DNA of 64,000 nucleotides, from assembly GCA_012184525.1 (NCBI GenBank), contig WOFQ01000001.1:1674001-1738000 (forward strand), read 5' to 3'. The DNA is from Xenoacremonium recifei (taxonomy: Eukaryota; Ascomycota; Sordariomycetes; Hypocreales; Nectriaceae). Position numbers and translations under genes: made by a program. Numbering within the stretch: position 1 is the first letter of the stretch; each line of letters starts with the position of its first letter. Below are positions 48,170 through 60,015 of this stretch, one piece after another. Below the pieces are notes generated by a model that had not been told where the DNA came from, did not search any database, and saw only the letters and a program-made list of their open reading frames with translations.

Positions 48170-51100
48170 CGCAGTGGCTCATGCTCATGCATCAAAGTGG
48201 CTGCCAGGTTCAACGTCCTCCCACGCCCAATGCCTTCGGACCCGGTTGTAAGGCCCTGCCTAGACACGGAAAACAGACGCAAAGGACATGACTGTCGCAG
48301 GTGTCCCCGACATTCGGGGTTTGTCGCAACAAGCAATGTCTTGAACTCCACGGGGAGGCGGCTCACAGTTTCCGATGAGAAGGTCGCAGATGCATTAATT
48401 CTTTGCACAGCATTGCATTGTTCTATAGTGACTTCACAGACCTTCAAGCAAACTGGGCTTGCGGAGTAACCGCTAGGCTAGTTCAGTAACCCAGCAGCAA
48501 ATCGTACTGAGACGAGAATAGTATAGCATAACGCGCAGCAGCTTACTCAAGCCCTGTAGGCCGATGGCTCCTCGTAGCTCCTGACCAACCTGATGTGCCA
48601 CTCCTCGGCCATTGTTAACATCACACGTCGTTTGTTAGATACCCCGACTGGCGGGATCTGCGACCTGTACTGCTCACACACCCGTTTGCTCTGTTGGGTT
48701 AGAGCTTGTAATTGTTCATGGTTCGAGAGATCGGTATCTTGCTCTCGGACCCGGAGAGCCGGGGACCCTGGGAGACGGTTCCTGGGCAGACCCTCCGCTG
48801 GCGTTGAATAGTGCAGTGGGAAAAGTTGATGACAAAAGAAGCGGGACACATCCTCGGTAATCCCAAGCTGATGTTCCGACTTCCAGACTCTCAGCACGAA
48901 TCTTTGAGGCACAGGTCAAAGATGTAGACGAATGGTTGACGCCTCAGGTTTTGATTCGCAATGGTCCTTTGAACTCATCGTTGCAGCCCTGACACGGAAA
49001 GGAATCGACTTCTCATTCATCATGCCAAGACCTCACCTCTCGTCCTGATTCTTCTTTTCTGTCCGCAGGGGTTCGAGCCCCAGACTAGAAATAAGCCCAT
49101 CCACCTGCGGTGCTCTCGTTCGCCCAGCCACCAACCGACCCAGCGGCGCAGCTCCTCGATGCGCTGACCCGTTTCATAAGAAGCGCGTCTGCGCCGGCCC
49201 ATTGGAGGTTCCAATACACGTCGCGCTCACGAGCAGCCCAAGGCGTGTATAATCAACGGCCACGGGTCGTGTTTCTGAGTGTCTTCGGGTTCCGCCGCAG
49301 CATGTGGGCTTCTCTGCATACTCTAGGCTTTATGCACAGTCAACTTCCATTACTCACTCCCCAGTAGAGAAAACACTGCGATATGCCTCATGACTCTCCG
49401 CTGCGGGTTGGGGGCGAGAGGCCCAGTCTGCAAAAAGCAACACACCTTTTCTCTGCAAGGTGGTGGTGACACCAACACCAGAGGCTGAGATTTTGTTTCA
49501 CAATCGTCGTTCGCGTGTCATTCTGTGTCAGTCTCATGTGATGCCCTGTTGCTTTTAGATTGAACCTGCTTTCTCTGCCCCGTACTTATGTTGCCTTATG
49601 CCGGAACTAGATGCATTAACCACTCGATATCAGTTTCTCTATATTCATATCAAGAAGTACAAACAGAGAAGCTATGTCAAATTGCGACATCGCTCAAATG
49701 TCTGCCACCTCAAGTAGATCACGTGCAAATATACTTCCATGGAATATGCTCTTATTTCTCTGTTCAACATTCTGCCTATTCGTCCATCGCATCATAATTA
49801 CGGAGGAATCAAGACAAGTAGGTCCCCTGATTCGCAAATCCACGTTTCCTCCGGAGTCCGAGGTTATTAGGCAGGGTCTCCTGGCGAGTACGTGAGGTGG
49901 GGGTGAAGTTGTCCTTGCAGGAGGCAAAAGTAAGTGTTACCGCAAGGCGGTGCATATCATCCTGAGTCGCCGGATTACCAAACGTTGAACCCCGAAGCAA
50001 AAAAGGATTTTCGTAAGAAAAATTCGCCTAAGGCGCAAGAAAATCATGTCTGAAGTTACGAAGTACATATCACATGTGACAATTTCGGTAGCCAGACTGC
50101 AACCCTATGGTTAAATCCCACCTGTTAGCATGGATAAACCTGTTGGTGATTACCACCACCACAAGGTACGTATGTAGTTGCAGCAGGTAAAATAATTATA
50201 GCCGCACGATACGGAGCCATGCTGTCTAAGTAGGCATGGGATTCGAAACAGGCGAGGATAGGCGAGCCAGTGACGGGTTAGATTGCGTTTCTTCCCGGTT
50301 GCCCTGTCACCTCCTTTTACCAGCACGGATTATAGCCCGCATACCCACGTCTCGACGTCTGGGCGCCGTGCCGTGGTGTAGCAGCGGTGCAGCATTCGTG
50401 CCCCCGGGGCAAACTGTGAGACTGGCTGGGCCGGGAAGGGAAACGAGGATCGGCCCTGCGCGTTGTCTAGGACATGCACTCGTGCGGCTCCAGTGAGCGA
50501 CTGTTCCGTATGGCGCAGGCCAACATTTCTTTTCGAGACGAGCAGGTTCGAGACTGGCAGTGCTCGGGCATTGTCCTGTATGCATGGAGCACGGGGTAAT
50601 CTGAAGGAGTCTTGTCCCTACGCTGTCCGAGGAGCCAACGCCGAAGGAGATGCTCGAATAGGCAATAGAGGCGTGCAAGGGATGAGCTGACGTCCGGGAA
50701 CAAAACGGCCTGCAAGTCGAACATGGCTGGTTGCTTTTTCCTTATTTAATCCAGTTCACTCACTGATTGCGGCGGCCCAAAGCCTGGCCAGCGTCTCTAC
50801 GTGCGTTCCCGTCAGCGGTCAATATGTATGTATGCAAGAATAGATCATCTCGCAACTGCGCTCGCCGTTGACAGCGTGTCACGGCACAATCACCTGGTGA
50901 CAAAAGACGTACGAGAGGCTTCACAGGCTACCTTGCCCCAGCGGCTCCGGGTCCAACCTCAGGCGAGACGGACGTCTCACAGGACTAGCAGGGCGTTTCC
51001 GAGGCGTCCAAACCATCAGCCCGGCGCTGCACAAGCCGGCGCTGAAGCCTGAGGCCTGTTCCGCCCAAAAAGCACCTCAAGCACGCATGGCATGGCAGGG

Positions 51101-52373
51101 CATGGGGGAGCAGTGGGGATGCGTGAGTGATGACGGGTGGTAAATGGGGAGAGGCAGCGCTCCTACGACACGCCTAGTTAATTGGCTTTTCTCAGGACGT
51201 GCGAAGAACGCGTTTATGCCACCCAATTGGCCGGGACGGGGATGCGGCATCCACGACCGCTGGTGCTAACGACATCCAGACCAGAGCTGGCTGGCTGACA
51301 GTGGTGGCTATCCCAAGCCCGTCAAGTGTCGGCTCTCCGCAACTCCTGGTCAGGCCCTGGTCCATGGTGTTCGGGAGCAGAGCTGAGATGGGAGTCAAAA
51401 CACGAGCGGACCTGGGCCAAACGCGAATCTTGCACGTTGAACCGGTTTGTCGACGAGGAAGCTGGCATAGCTCCTGCTGCTGACAAGAAGATCGCGCATT
51501 AGCCGGACAGGAGAATGCCACACTATTGGAACTGGACATGGAGGCTCCGTTGGAGTGCAGCAGACCGTCGTGTTTTGTAGCAGGGAAATCAGACGCAGAT
51601 GGGCTTGCTCCGCGTTTTCTGCGGCCCCCCAGGGCGTGGCTGGAGCTTGATGATGAGTGAGAGCAAACACCGATGTGAGTTGAGCTTCCGAAAGGATGTG
51701 TTGATGGATGGTATAATCTCGTCCACGTGTGGCCGAGTTGCTGGTGGCAGGTGTCCCGGCCGGTGGCTTCAACAGCGTAGTTCGCGTGCTCGGCCATGCT
51801 CGGAGAAGCGAGTCGAATGAGGCAGCAGGAGGAGCAACCAGCCAGCCAGCCAGAGGTGAGGCCGCGTGGGATGGATGCCGACCACCTTCGCACCACCATG
51901 ATGGTGTTGTCTCGTCGGGCCTTGCAGGTGAGGTGGCAGCGGGCGGGAGGTGCGTGTCAGGTTCAGCCTTTAGCGCAGGTTGCACTAAGACCTTCTGTAA
52001 CTTCAGCACGGAAGCCGCTGACCACCTCAGCAGCGCTCCCGCTGTGGCCGGCCGCTGGTGGCCTGTGAGAGCCTGTGGCAGCCCCTGTGAGCACCTGCCC
52101 TATAGGTGACAACGGGCACCCAAACGGGCTGCTTGCTAGCAGGCCACCTCAGGCCTCGTTATGCGAGACCGCCTCCAACTTTCATGCGGTGAGCTGGTGC
52201 CGTTCCCAAACAAACAAACGGCAGCATGTTGATGGCCGATCGGGCAAGCGAACGAAAACAAATAAAGAACCTACGGCCGCACCGCACGATGAAGATATAT
52301 CCAGCACGATGCCCCGGCCTTGTAAGCCCTCCCGTCTCACACTTCGCTCTCGCTCTCTCTCACCATAATAGCC

Positions 52374-52391
52374 CAGCACAGCACAGCACAG
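52374..52391. repeat. CAGCA microsatellite
   Basis: Three and a half tandem copies of CAGCA in the gene-free region. Confidence 0.7.
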
Positions 52392-52650
52392 TGTTACCTC
52401 CCCCGATCCCAGGCCGGAAGCCACAGAAGATCCGCGACGAGCTCGCCGTGGCCTGTGCCCCTCGTGCAAGGACAATCACTGGCATAAGAAGCACAATCCA
52501 AAGAAAGGTAATTGTGACAGTTCTTTCTCATGTCTGGCATTATTCGTACCTTGCAAGCCTGGATCCCGCCGGCCACGCCCCCAGATGGAGCCATACCCAT
52601 GCCCTCACCTCACTCACTCCCCTCCCTCCAGCCCCCCTCTGGCGATGGAT

Positions 52651-52667
52651 TGGATGGATGGATGGAT
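52651..52667. repeat. TGGA microsatellite
   Basis: Four tandem TGGA units plus one base, in a stretch that also holds CCAGT (52762-52776) and CCAGC short tandem runs up to about 52815. Confidence 0.7.
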
Positions 52668-53272
52668 CCCAGCTGGACGAAGGCGTGTGAGAGGTGAGAG
52701 GAGCGTCGCGCAGCCAAACTGAATCCACCGCACAGCAAAGCCCCCGGGCGACGCGGTCGAACCAGTCCAGTCCAGTCAGGCCCCAGCGAGCAAGCCAGCC
52801 AGCCCAGCCCAGCAAGCATCGACCAAGCCAAGGCAGCCCGGGCTTGGCCTGGTCGCCTTTGCAAGGATCCGGCCGTCATCCATGGATCACTGAGGCAGGG
52901 GTGGTGCCTCCATCTCTGTATCCGCAGCCAGATCCTGGTCAGCCAGCTTGGCCCAGCTAAACCACCCCCGTCCGTGGGCGTGCTGGGGCTTGCTGAGAGG
53001 AGAGTGAGAGAGAGCTTGCCAGTGAGAGAGGCCTGCTCCGTTAAAACTACTCCGTGACCTCTCTTCCAATCCTTTTCCCTCTCCTCCATCCTCCTCCTAC
53101 TACCTCCCGCGAAACCTCTCCTCCTCCCCTTCTCCCCTCTTCCCTATCCATTCATTCCCTCATCCATTCCGTCTTGTCCTGACTCGACTCAGCAGGCCGA
53201 TAGACGCGTTTTTGGACGAGGTGAATTTCTCTTTCTTCCTTCCGAACGACTCCCTCCCTACGGCCCCAGCCC

Positions 53273-53279
53273 TATAAAG
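53273..53279 (+). promoter_or_regulatory. TATA box candidate for the G1 cyclin
   Basis: TATAAAG follows a long pyrimidine-rich block (about 53070-53260) and precedes a further CT-rich stretch. If used, transcription would begin near 53300-53350, giving a leader of roughly 1.3 kb before the ATG at 54627. Confidence 0.45.
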
Positions 53280-54626
53280 GTTAGGGAATCGAAGCTGTGA
53301 GACGGGTCCCAAGGAACGAACCTCGACGAAAGTGAATCAAACACCTTGACTGGTATTCACTTCTCTTTCAACTCGCCCCTCGGTGCCCCCTCCCGCTCAC
53401 TCGTCAACCTCGAAAATTCCTCGGTCCGGCCGCCAGGAATTCCATCCCAATCCACTCCCTCCACCTCCGCCCGCAAATCGACTCGTCCGCTCCCTTGACA
53501 CGAGACGATCCCCTCAAAATCTGTCCTTCCCGAGACTGGTTCATCGAGGCTCTATAACCTGCACTGCAGTTGCTGAGTTTCCCCACTAGTCTGCCAATTC
53601 TTGCTCGACCCTCTCAACGTCGAGCCAAGGGCAGCCCTTTACAACTCCTCCTCCCCCCCTCCTCCCTCTCGACGAGTCACGAAGACGGTGGACTATCAGC
53701 CAATATCCAGGCAATCCATCTGGAGCTGCATTGGCTGTTTATGAGAATTGGGCTTCTCCTTCACGGTGATTACCCATCAGTAGTTCTCATTGACTCGACG
53801 CGTGGACCTGCGATCGAAGGTATGTCCAGCCGGCGAGGTGTCTCTGCTCCCAGCTGCATCTGCAGATAATGGCACCGAGATTAGACTGTAGGCCAATTCT
53901 AATCTCTCTCTGCAGCTGCATGCCGAGGATTCCCTTCCGCATACCACCAGCTTCTCCGCTATCACGCTCATCCTCGATCCTAAGCATTTCTCAGTAGGAG
54001 ACGTTAGCTCGTTCTTCCTACCAGATTTCAGGTTCTTGTCTCACTTTCGACCAACGGCTTGCTCCCCCCGACTCCGAGTGGTAAGCCTCTCCCTTGCCCT
54101 TGCTTGGCTCTTGCGCCTCTCCCGTGCCAGCTCGTCGCGATTCCTCGTGCCAGCCCGTCCTTAGTGTTGAAGGGAGGCTACTGGTTAACCACCAAAGCGG
54201 CAATGACAAGTCCCTAGGTCGTCGCCCGGTCCTGAGTAGCGCCACCGGCATTGAATCTTCAACGTGGACCACGCAGGCTGATGCATATTCTATTCTCTAG
54301 AACCCTTGAGTCGACCTCGCCTTTAAGCGGCCCCTTTTTCTGATCCCTTTGCCTCCACCGATTCATTCTACATGCTTTCTGGATTCACCTCCAGCCACGG
54401 TCATTCTTTTCATTAATCTTCACCACGCTCTTTAATATCTTAATTCCCTAATTTCCTCGGTGTGCATCTCTCCTTTATTGCACTCGGGGCTCAAGCACTC
54501 ATTCTTCATTTGTCTCCGACCCAAGATTCCTGGGGAAACTTATTAGTCCTTCCTTGACTCTCAAGCCACCGATCTCATAATCTTACTACGTTCCGGTATT
54601 TCGATTTAACTCAACCACCACCCAGC
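53280..54626 (+). promoter_or_regulatory. Putative long 5' leader of the G1 cyclin with upstream ATGs
   Basis: CT-rich sequence with ATGs at 53741, 53822, 53869, 53920, 54203, 54281 and 54372 before the cyclin start. A candidate intron would remove two of them (53822 and 53869). Short upstream frames of this kind repress translation of CLN3 in budding yeast; that they do so here is inference. Confidence 0.45.
53820..53915 (+). other. Candidate 5'-UTR intron of the G1 cyclin
   Basis: Donor AAG/GTATGT, branch-like CTAAT and a polypyrimidine tract running into CTGCAG give a 96-nt intron with all the usual fungal signals. It lies entirely upstream of the coding sequence. Confidence 0.5.
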
Positions 54627-55881
54627 ATGGCGTTCCCACAACCCGACAACACCTTCTTCGTGGAGTCAGATGAGCCTCAGTACTCGAGAATGAGCACTCG
54701 CGATGCCGCCAAGATGATTGCTCGCAACCGACAAGAACTCGTCGCTGCCGAGTTGTCACGGTTAGCAGCTGACGAGTATCTTGAGGATATCATGGAACAC
54801 ATGCACAACATGGAGGCAAGTCACCATCTGAGCTATTTACATCTGGCATCGCATATTAACTGGAGTATAGGAGGAAACGCTAGCAGATGCCAACCTCATC
54901 GACATGCAACGTGAGATCCAATGGTATATGCGACCATATCTCGTCGACTTCCTCATCGAGGCACACGCTGCCTTCGCGCTGCTCCCCGAGACCCTGTTCC
55001 TCACCGTCAACCTCCTCGACCGGTACTGCTCAAAGCGGGTGGTGTATAAGCAACACTACCAACTCGTTGGTTGTGCCGCCCTGCTGATTGCTGCCAAGTA
55101 TGGTGACAAGAAGGATCGAGTACCTCAGATTCACGAACTGAACAACATGTGCTGTGGCCTCTACGATGCCGGCATGTTTACCCAGATGGAGATGCACGTG
55201 CTCAACACTCTCGAATGGACTATCGGCCACCCGACTGTGGACTTCTTCCAGCAGTTGATGGTGACGGAGGAAGGAGATGATCGGGAAGTCGAGCACATGG
55301 CCGCCTACCTCTGCGAGATTGCCCTCTACCACAGGGACTTCGTCTCAACCAAGCCTTCGATAATGGCTCGGTCCTCGTTGGCTCTGGCACGAGCAATTCT
55401 TGGTCGACCCGAGGTCAAGGATGGAGATTGGGAACACTCAGACAACATGACGGTGCTGACATTGTCGCAACACCTGCACCACCCCTCTAGCACCCTGGCT
55501 CGCAAGTACTCGACGTCAAACATGTCCAGAGTCTCATTGACTCTGTCGAACTTCATGGCCGAGCAAGCTGCTATCGCCCGAAGAGCCGCTCAACCGCCCT
55601 CGCCACCAACCGAGCCTGCGGCTAAGCACGCCAACGTCTACAGCACGCCTCAAAAGGGTCACGGTGCCAGTATGGGGTTTGATGGATACTTGACACCTCC
55701 TATCACTCCAGATGGGACCAACTTCCTCGCCAACCCTCACCACCAAAGCGCGAACCGGGATAGCTACATGCCTCCCCGGTGTCCTGTCACGCCTACGCCA
55801 CAAAACAACGCCAACATGTATGGCCAAAACGCTCATCAATACAACAACTACGCTGCCCAACATGGATACAGCCAACAATAG
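54627..55881 (+). CDS. G1/S cyclin of the Cln/Puc1 type
   Basis: Two exons, 54627..54815 and 54871..55881, give 399 residues. The 55-nt intron starts with GC (GAG/GCAAGT) and ends TATAG; no GT donor restores the frame. The N-terminal cyclin box covers about residues 75-190, with 'MRPYLVDFLIEAH' and 'LFLTVNLLDRYCSKR'. The C-terminal cyclin fold runs to about 290. The tail is rich in Ser, Pro, Gln and Asn and has several S/TP sites (PPSPPTEP, YLTPPITPDG, CPVTPTPQN), as expected for phosphorylation-driven turnover. It should bind the Cdc28/Cdk1 kinase and drive entry into the cycle. Filamentous ascomycetes usually carry one such Cln, so the naming (CLN1, CLN3, puc1) varies. Confidence 0.92.
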
Positions 55882-58016
55882 TTGACGCTATTGGGAACCA
55901 TTTTACGACCTACATCGAGGCTCAGGCCTCGCCCACCTATTACGACCTAATACCGGAAGCCTTGCTCCCTATCATCCGATTTTTTTACGTTCAGCAAATA
56001 CATTCAATGCACTGCAGCACCACAGAATGATCTATCTCTCATCTATGTCTTGGCATTTAGCGACTGATTTCATGCGATTCAAAATTTTCTCAGCTAGTTT
56101 TTCGGCACCCAAAAAAAAGGAAACACGGATCATACCCTTTTTCTTCTCAGCAACTATTCGCACAATGCGTTTTGTACAGGCCCTGTATGATATCTCTCCT
56201 GGCGCATGGGGTGCATGCGGCCACGGGGAGCTTGGAAGAAGGGATACAGGGGCCACCTCACGGAGGTACTTTTTGATGGGATAGAGAGCTTGGAGAAATG
56301 TTTTTGGGCCAGGCTCGACAGGGAAACAGGGGAAAATACCGAGAATGCAAAACGCGAGGCGCCGTTTTCACGATGGGAAATGGATACCCCATCGGATGGG
56401 AGCAAAATAAGGAATGGGAGACACCTCGAAAGAATTCGGAGGAGTATTTGGATCCAAACCTCGGGCTGGCACAGTGAGGCGGACGATGCTCTTCATCGCA
56501 AGCATGCCTCTGCACGAATCCTTCCGAAGCTAGTCTAGAGGGCAGTGGAGGCCATCGAGCCCGGCAAACGGTGAACATCTGCAGGTGGTTGCACCGGGAT
56601 ACGGATTGAGACAGCTCTTTCAACCGCCGGTGGCCTTCTCCTGAACCCCGTCCTGTGTATAGGTAGTTGTAACAGGCACGCACAAATAAAAGGAAGTAAA
56701 ATTCTTTCAACATATTGACCCGTCTTGGTTGTGATGTTCTACTTGCCTTGCCATTTGTGTCCTCGTGATGATCACACACGACCTTAGTGGGATCTCAAAA
56801 TCATGATCCCCTAGTCTCTCAATCTTCTCAACCTCAGGCGCTCAGAACAGTCAGTCCACTGCCAGAACGATCTAGATCTCGATTCTACCGGTCTGACGTC
56901 AAGTCTCATGGGGTGGAGAGTACAATCTCGCTGCTCTGCCAGAGCGTCTCCTCATCTGCGCTAGACGCCCACAGCCGGTTGACACGACGCTGGCGTGCTA
57001 ATTTGAACAGACCCCTGACTCCTGAGCTAGCTAGCACACGGGGAAATGCCAGTAGACCGACGCGGGCGCGGGAGGAGCGTGACCTTGATGCAAGGGAAAT
57101 TGGTGCCAAAGCGAGAGTTATGTGCTTGGATGAGCGGTGACATTCAGCTGTAGGTAAGGGAAGGGCTGGTATGTGAGGCGGTTAAGGAGTTGCCCGTTTT
57201 GGCAACGGGATGCTCACTCCCCTGGTCTAAATGTCTTAGGTGAGGTGCTGCGCTTGGGTCGATATTGCTCTGAATCACTCGCGGCAGATGGCCGATGGTG
57301 GCGGTTTGTGCATAGCTAAATCGCACCTTACCTACATTCTCATACATATCAATCATGGTCTGATGCCACGCAATCGTTCCCGGAGCAGTACGGCGTTGTC
57401 CGTGACAGTACGGAGAATGCATCATCCACTTTCACATTTGCTCGCTTGTGACCTCCGAGTACCATGTAACTCTGTGCATGACATTAAATTCCCACGCAAA
57501 TAGCCAGATTAACACGGCTAATCCCCTGGACCCTGAAAAAAAAAGGAACGTCGTATTACTCCTTGCTCGCTGGCAGTTATCATGGCCCTCCCTTCGCCCT
57601 GCATAAGACTAAAAAATTCGATCTCTAGGGTAGACTGCCTTCGAGCCCCTTGTGGAAGGGTCGGCCAAATTACGGTCATTCTAGCAAATAATAAAGCATT
57701 TTCTTTCACTGATAACGATAATAGGGCTGGTATATGATCGCGATAATTGGCCACATATATCCCTTTTTCATCCATGAGGAGTTGCTTTTAGTTTTGATGA
57801 GTGTTGTAATAGGAGTGGATAGCCACGAAATAGCCACAGGCGGCTGTGGCGCACGGCTACGGCTTGAACGTGCCAAGCCACATGGGACCGGCGTCTGCCC
57901 AGTGATGTAACCGTAAGAGGTCAAGTGGCATAAGGCTGAACATTTCAAGCCCGCTGGGGTGGGCTGGGATTTCAACGCGTGAACACTCCATCACAAACAC
58001 CACACCAAAAACAAAC
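55882..58016. other. Intergenic region between the G1 cyclin and cyclophilin genes
   Basis: About 2.1 kb holding the cyclin 3' UTR on the left and the cyclophilin promoter on the right. Open frames here are short and overlapping; no gene is supported. Confidence 0.45.
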
Positions 58017-58566
58017 ATGTCCGTGACACTGCACACGTCACTCGGCGACATCAAAGTCGAGGTCTATTGCGAAAGCGTCCCGAAAACTGCAGAGGTAGCT
58101 CAGCTCCAACCCCAAGCTCTGAACAGTTCGCTAATATTCCCAGAACTTTCTGGCTCTCTGCGCATCCGGTTACTACGACCAATCGCCATTCCACCGCCTC
58201 ATCCCTAAGTTCATGGTCCAGACTGGCGCGCCAGCGAATCCAACGCCCGAAAATCCGAAAGGCGGACACTCCATCTGGGGCGGTACGTTCGAAGATGAGA
58301 TCCGTCCCACGTTGAAGCACAATGGACGTGGTGTTGTCTCCATGGCGAACAAAGGCCCCGGCACGAACGGGTCGCAATTCTTTATTACTTTCGACAAAGC
58401 CCCTCACCTCGACGGATTGAACACAATATTCGGGAAGGTCATTGGAGACGAGGGTCTGTCGACATTGGCGAAGATGGAAGCCATAGAAGTCGATCGGAAG
58501 AATCGACCAAAGGAGCCCGTGAGGATAGAAAATATCACGATACACGCGAACGCCTTGGCAGGCTGA
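58017..58566 (+). CDS. PPIL3-type cyclophilin (peptidyl-prolyl cis-trans isomerase)
   Basis: Two exons, 58017..58094 and 58144..58566, with a 49-nt intron, give 166 residues, essentially one cyclophilin domain. The start MSVTLHTSLGDIKVEVYCE and the 'GYYDQSPFHRLIPKFMVQTG' block are characteristic of the PPIL3/Cyp10 subgroup. The catalytic Arg (FHR), 'MANKGPGTNGSQFFITF' and 'HLDGLNTIFGKVIGD' are all present, so activity is expected. The position equivalent to the CypA cyclosporin-contact Trp falls in this last block and reads Leu-Asp-Gly-Leu, suggesting weak drug binding (inference). Human PPIL3 is spliceosome-associated. Confidence 0.93.
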
Positions 58567-58830
58567 AGAAGATAGCCAGAGGAGACGCTCCACGCCAAAC
58601 TAGGTGGGAGATGAGACTAAGTTGACAAGGGATACTTCAATGGATCCCTTAACAAGGGCAAAAACATATCCAACCAGCATCGCTTTATTATCGATTCACA
58701 AGAAACATGGCAGAGGGAGCAAAAATGTTGAAGGAGAACTGAATATTCATTCATGAAAAATGGCGAGACATGCCAAACTAAAAGGATGTCAGCGAAAACC
58801 GCCAATCAGTTCTCTGGGTAGATGAATTGT

Positions 58831-59325
58831 TCAAGAACTCCATCGCATGATTTTGGGGGCGACCCAAGAGGCCTTGTCAAGCTGGGTAGGAAGATTCTCG
58901 TCACCGTACGCCACCCATAGGATATCGCACAACTCCCTCTCCCTCATCTTTTCCAACAAGCTCGTCACCTCGATCCGGGAGCGATTATCCAGGTTCTTGG
59001 CGTCTTTAACACCAAAGAACCTTTCGTGCTCAACGATCGTCAGCAGGTAGACTCGCTGCTCATCTTCCCAAGCTAAGGGCTGTTCCATATCTGCTGGCAC
59101 ACCCTTGAAAATCGCCTCGCGGAGATGACGCCAGCCTTGCAGAGGGCTGTACCTGGCGCCGGTGCCGACATTCAGCATTGCTGAGGCTTTCCGGTTGCGC
59201 TCGCATGTCTGTATTGCAGTCATCCAGTTCTTTTCTGAGTGAAAGTCGACGACAACGGACTTGCGATCCTCTGAACCCCTGGAGACGGGGAAACTCACCT
59301 TCAGACCAATCTTGGGGTGTGCCAT
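58831..59325 (-). CDS. Hypothetical protein, 164 residues
   Basis: A single open frame from the ATG at 59325; the frame runs three codons further only through a GTG. It begins MAHPKIGLKVSFPVSRG and contains 'VVVDFHSEKNWMTAIQTCE', 'YSPLQGWRHLREAIFKGVP', 'VYLLTIVEHERFFGVKDA' and 'LWVAYGDENLPTQL'. The amino-acid mix is protein-like, but I recognise no domain, signal peptide or membrane segment. An acceptor-like CACAG just upstream hints at a missing 5' exon; the obvious candidate (ATG near 59500, donor GTAAGT) joins in the wrong phase. It converges on the cyclophilin gene with about 260 bases between the stops. Confidence 0.55.
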   Translation of the reverse strand: MAHPKIGLKVSFPVSRGSEDRKSVVVDFHSEKNWMTAIQTCERNRKASAMLNVGTGARYSPLQGWRHLREAIFKGVPADMEQPLAWEDEQRVYLLTIVEHERFFGVKDAKNLDNRSRIEVTSLLEKMRERELCDILWVAYGDENLPTQLDKASWVAPKIMRWSS

Positions 59326-60015
59326 ATTGAACACTGTGGTTTTAGATTAGTTGTCACTGGGTGTGATATGGAAGGCTGGGGAAGATTCAGGGAATCACCA
59401 GATGCTGTAAACGGATACCTTAATGCGTAATGGAGTTTCCTGCACCGATATACAATAACTGACTTACAAGGTTCTTATACTTTCCGATCATGCTTGAAAG
59501 TGTGTAGTCTGTCGCCCCGGAACCAGCATTCATTTGAATGTTCTTGGAAACATTGTTATGTTGCTGGATTTCTTAGAGGGTAATGAAGACTGAACAAAAT
59601 AGCTGCACATGAACAATAAGCTCAGTTCGCGCACGAAGCCGCTGAGAACAAAAGACATCACTAGCCTCAAGTGGTTTCGTACGTTTCTGTCGTAAAACGA
59701 GCCGCTGTATTCAAAGCACCGCCCTTAAGTCTATCTATGTGCGCAACGGTTCTCATTGCCCCCTGGGCCATCTCTTTTGGACGCAACCGTCTGATCCTCC
59801 GAATTTCCTTGCTTAATACTCATAATAAGTGACGTGAAAAAAAAAACCGTATGTCCTCCATCCCAGCGCCAACCATCTGCCTGGATTATGTACCACATGA
59901 ACTATCGCCTCCAAGAATTGGAAAAAAGTTCACGACATCGCACTCTTGCGTTGTCGACTGTACGCGGTTATCCAGAATGGATTTTGAAAGGGTATAAATA
60001 TCATTCATTGAGGCT
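59326..60015. other. Intergenic region between hypothetical gene and hsf1
   Basis: About 690 bases, with an A-run near 59837. It holds the promoter of the 59.3-kb gene and the 3' end of hsf1. Nothing else is seen. Confidence 0.5.

Larger units (their letters stand above)
38857..53272. other. Long gene-free region upstream of the G1 cyclin
   Basis: More than 14 kb without a gene I can support on either strand. Most open frames are under 130 codons, overlap each other and lack motifs; the longest (51192-51899 minus, 235 codons) is overlapped by open frames on the other strand and has no motif. The most protein-like short one is 48547-48912 on the minus strand, which has no usable start codon or clear splice partner. 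Base composition alternates: about 39800-41500 is AT-richer, 41550-44850 and 50200-53050 are GC-richer. I found no transposase, reverse transcriptase, long terminal repeats, tRNA or rRNA. Confidence 0.5.

Noticed and set aside
48547..48912. 121-codon minus-strand frame with protein-like composition
   Set aside because: It opens directly after a stop, has no early ATG, and I could not find a convincing upstream exon. Left as a lead only.
49066..49085. GGGGTTCGAGCCCC, resembling a tRNA T-arm
   Set aside because: With a 7-base loop only three of five stem pairs form, and no acceptor stem or anticodon arm fits around it.
51192..51899. 235-codon minus-strand frame in the large gap
   Set aside because: Low-complexity Ser/Arg/Cys-rich product, overlapped by open frames on both strands; no motif.
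59465..59500. Short ATG-initiated exon with a GTAAGT donor upstream of the 164-residue hypothetical gene
   Set aside because: Joining it to the nearest acceptor puts the downstream sequence in the wrong phase and hits a stop.
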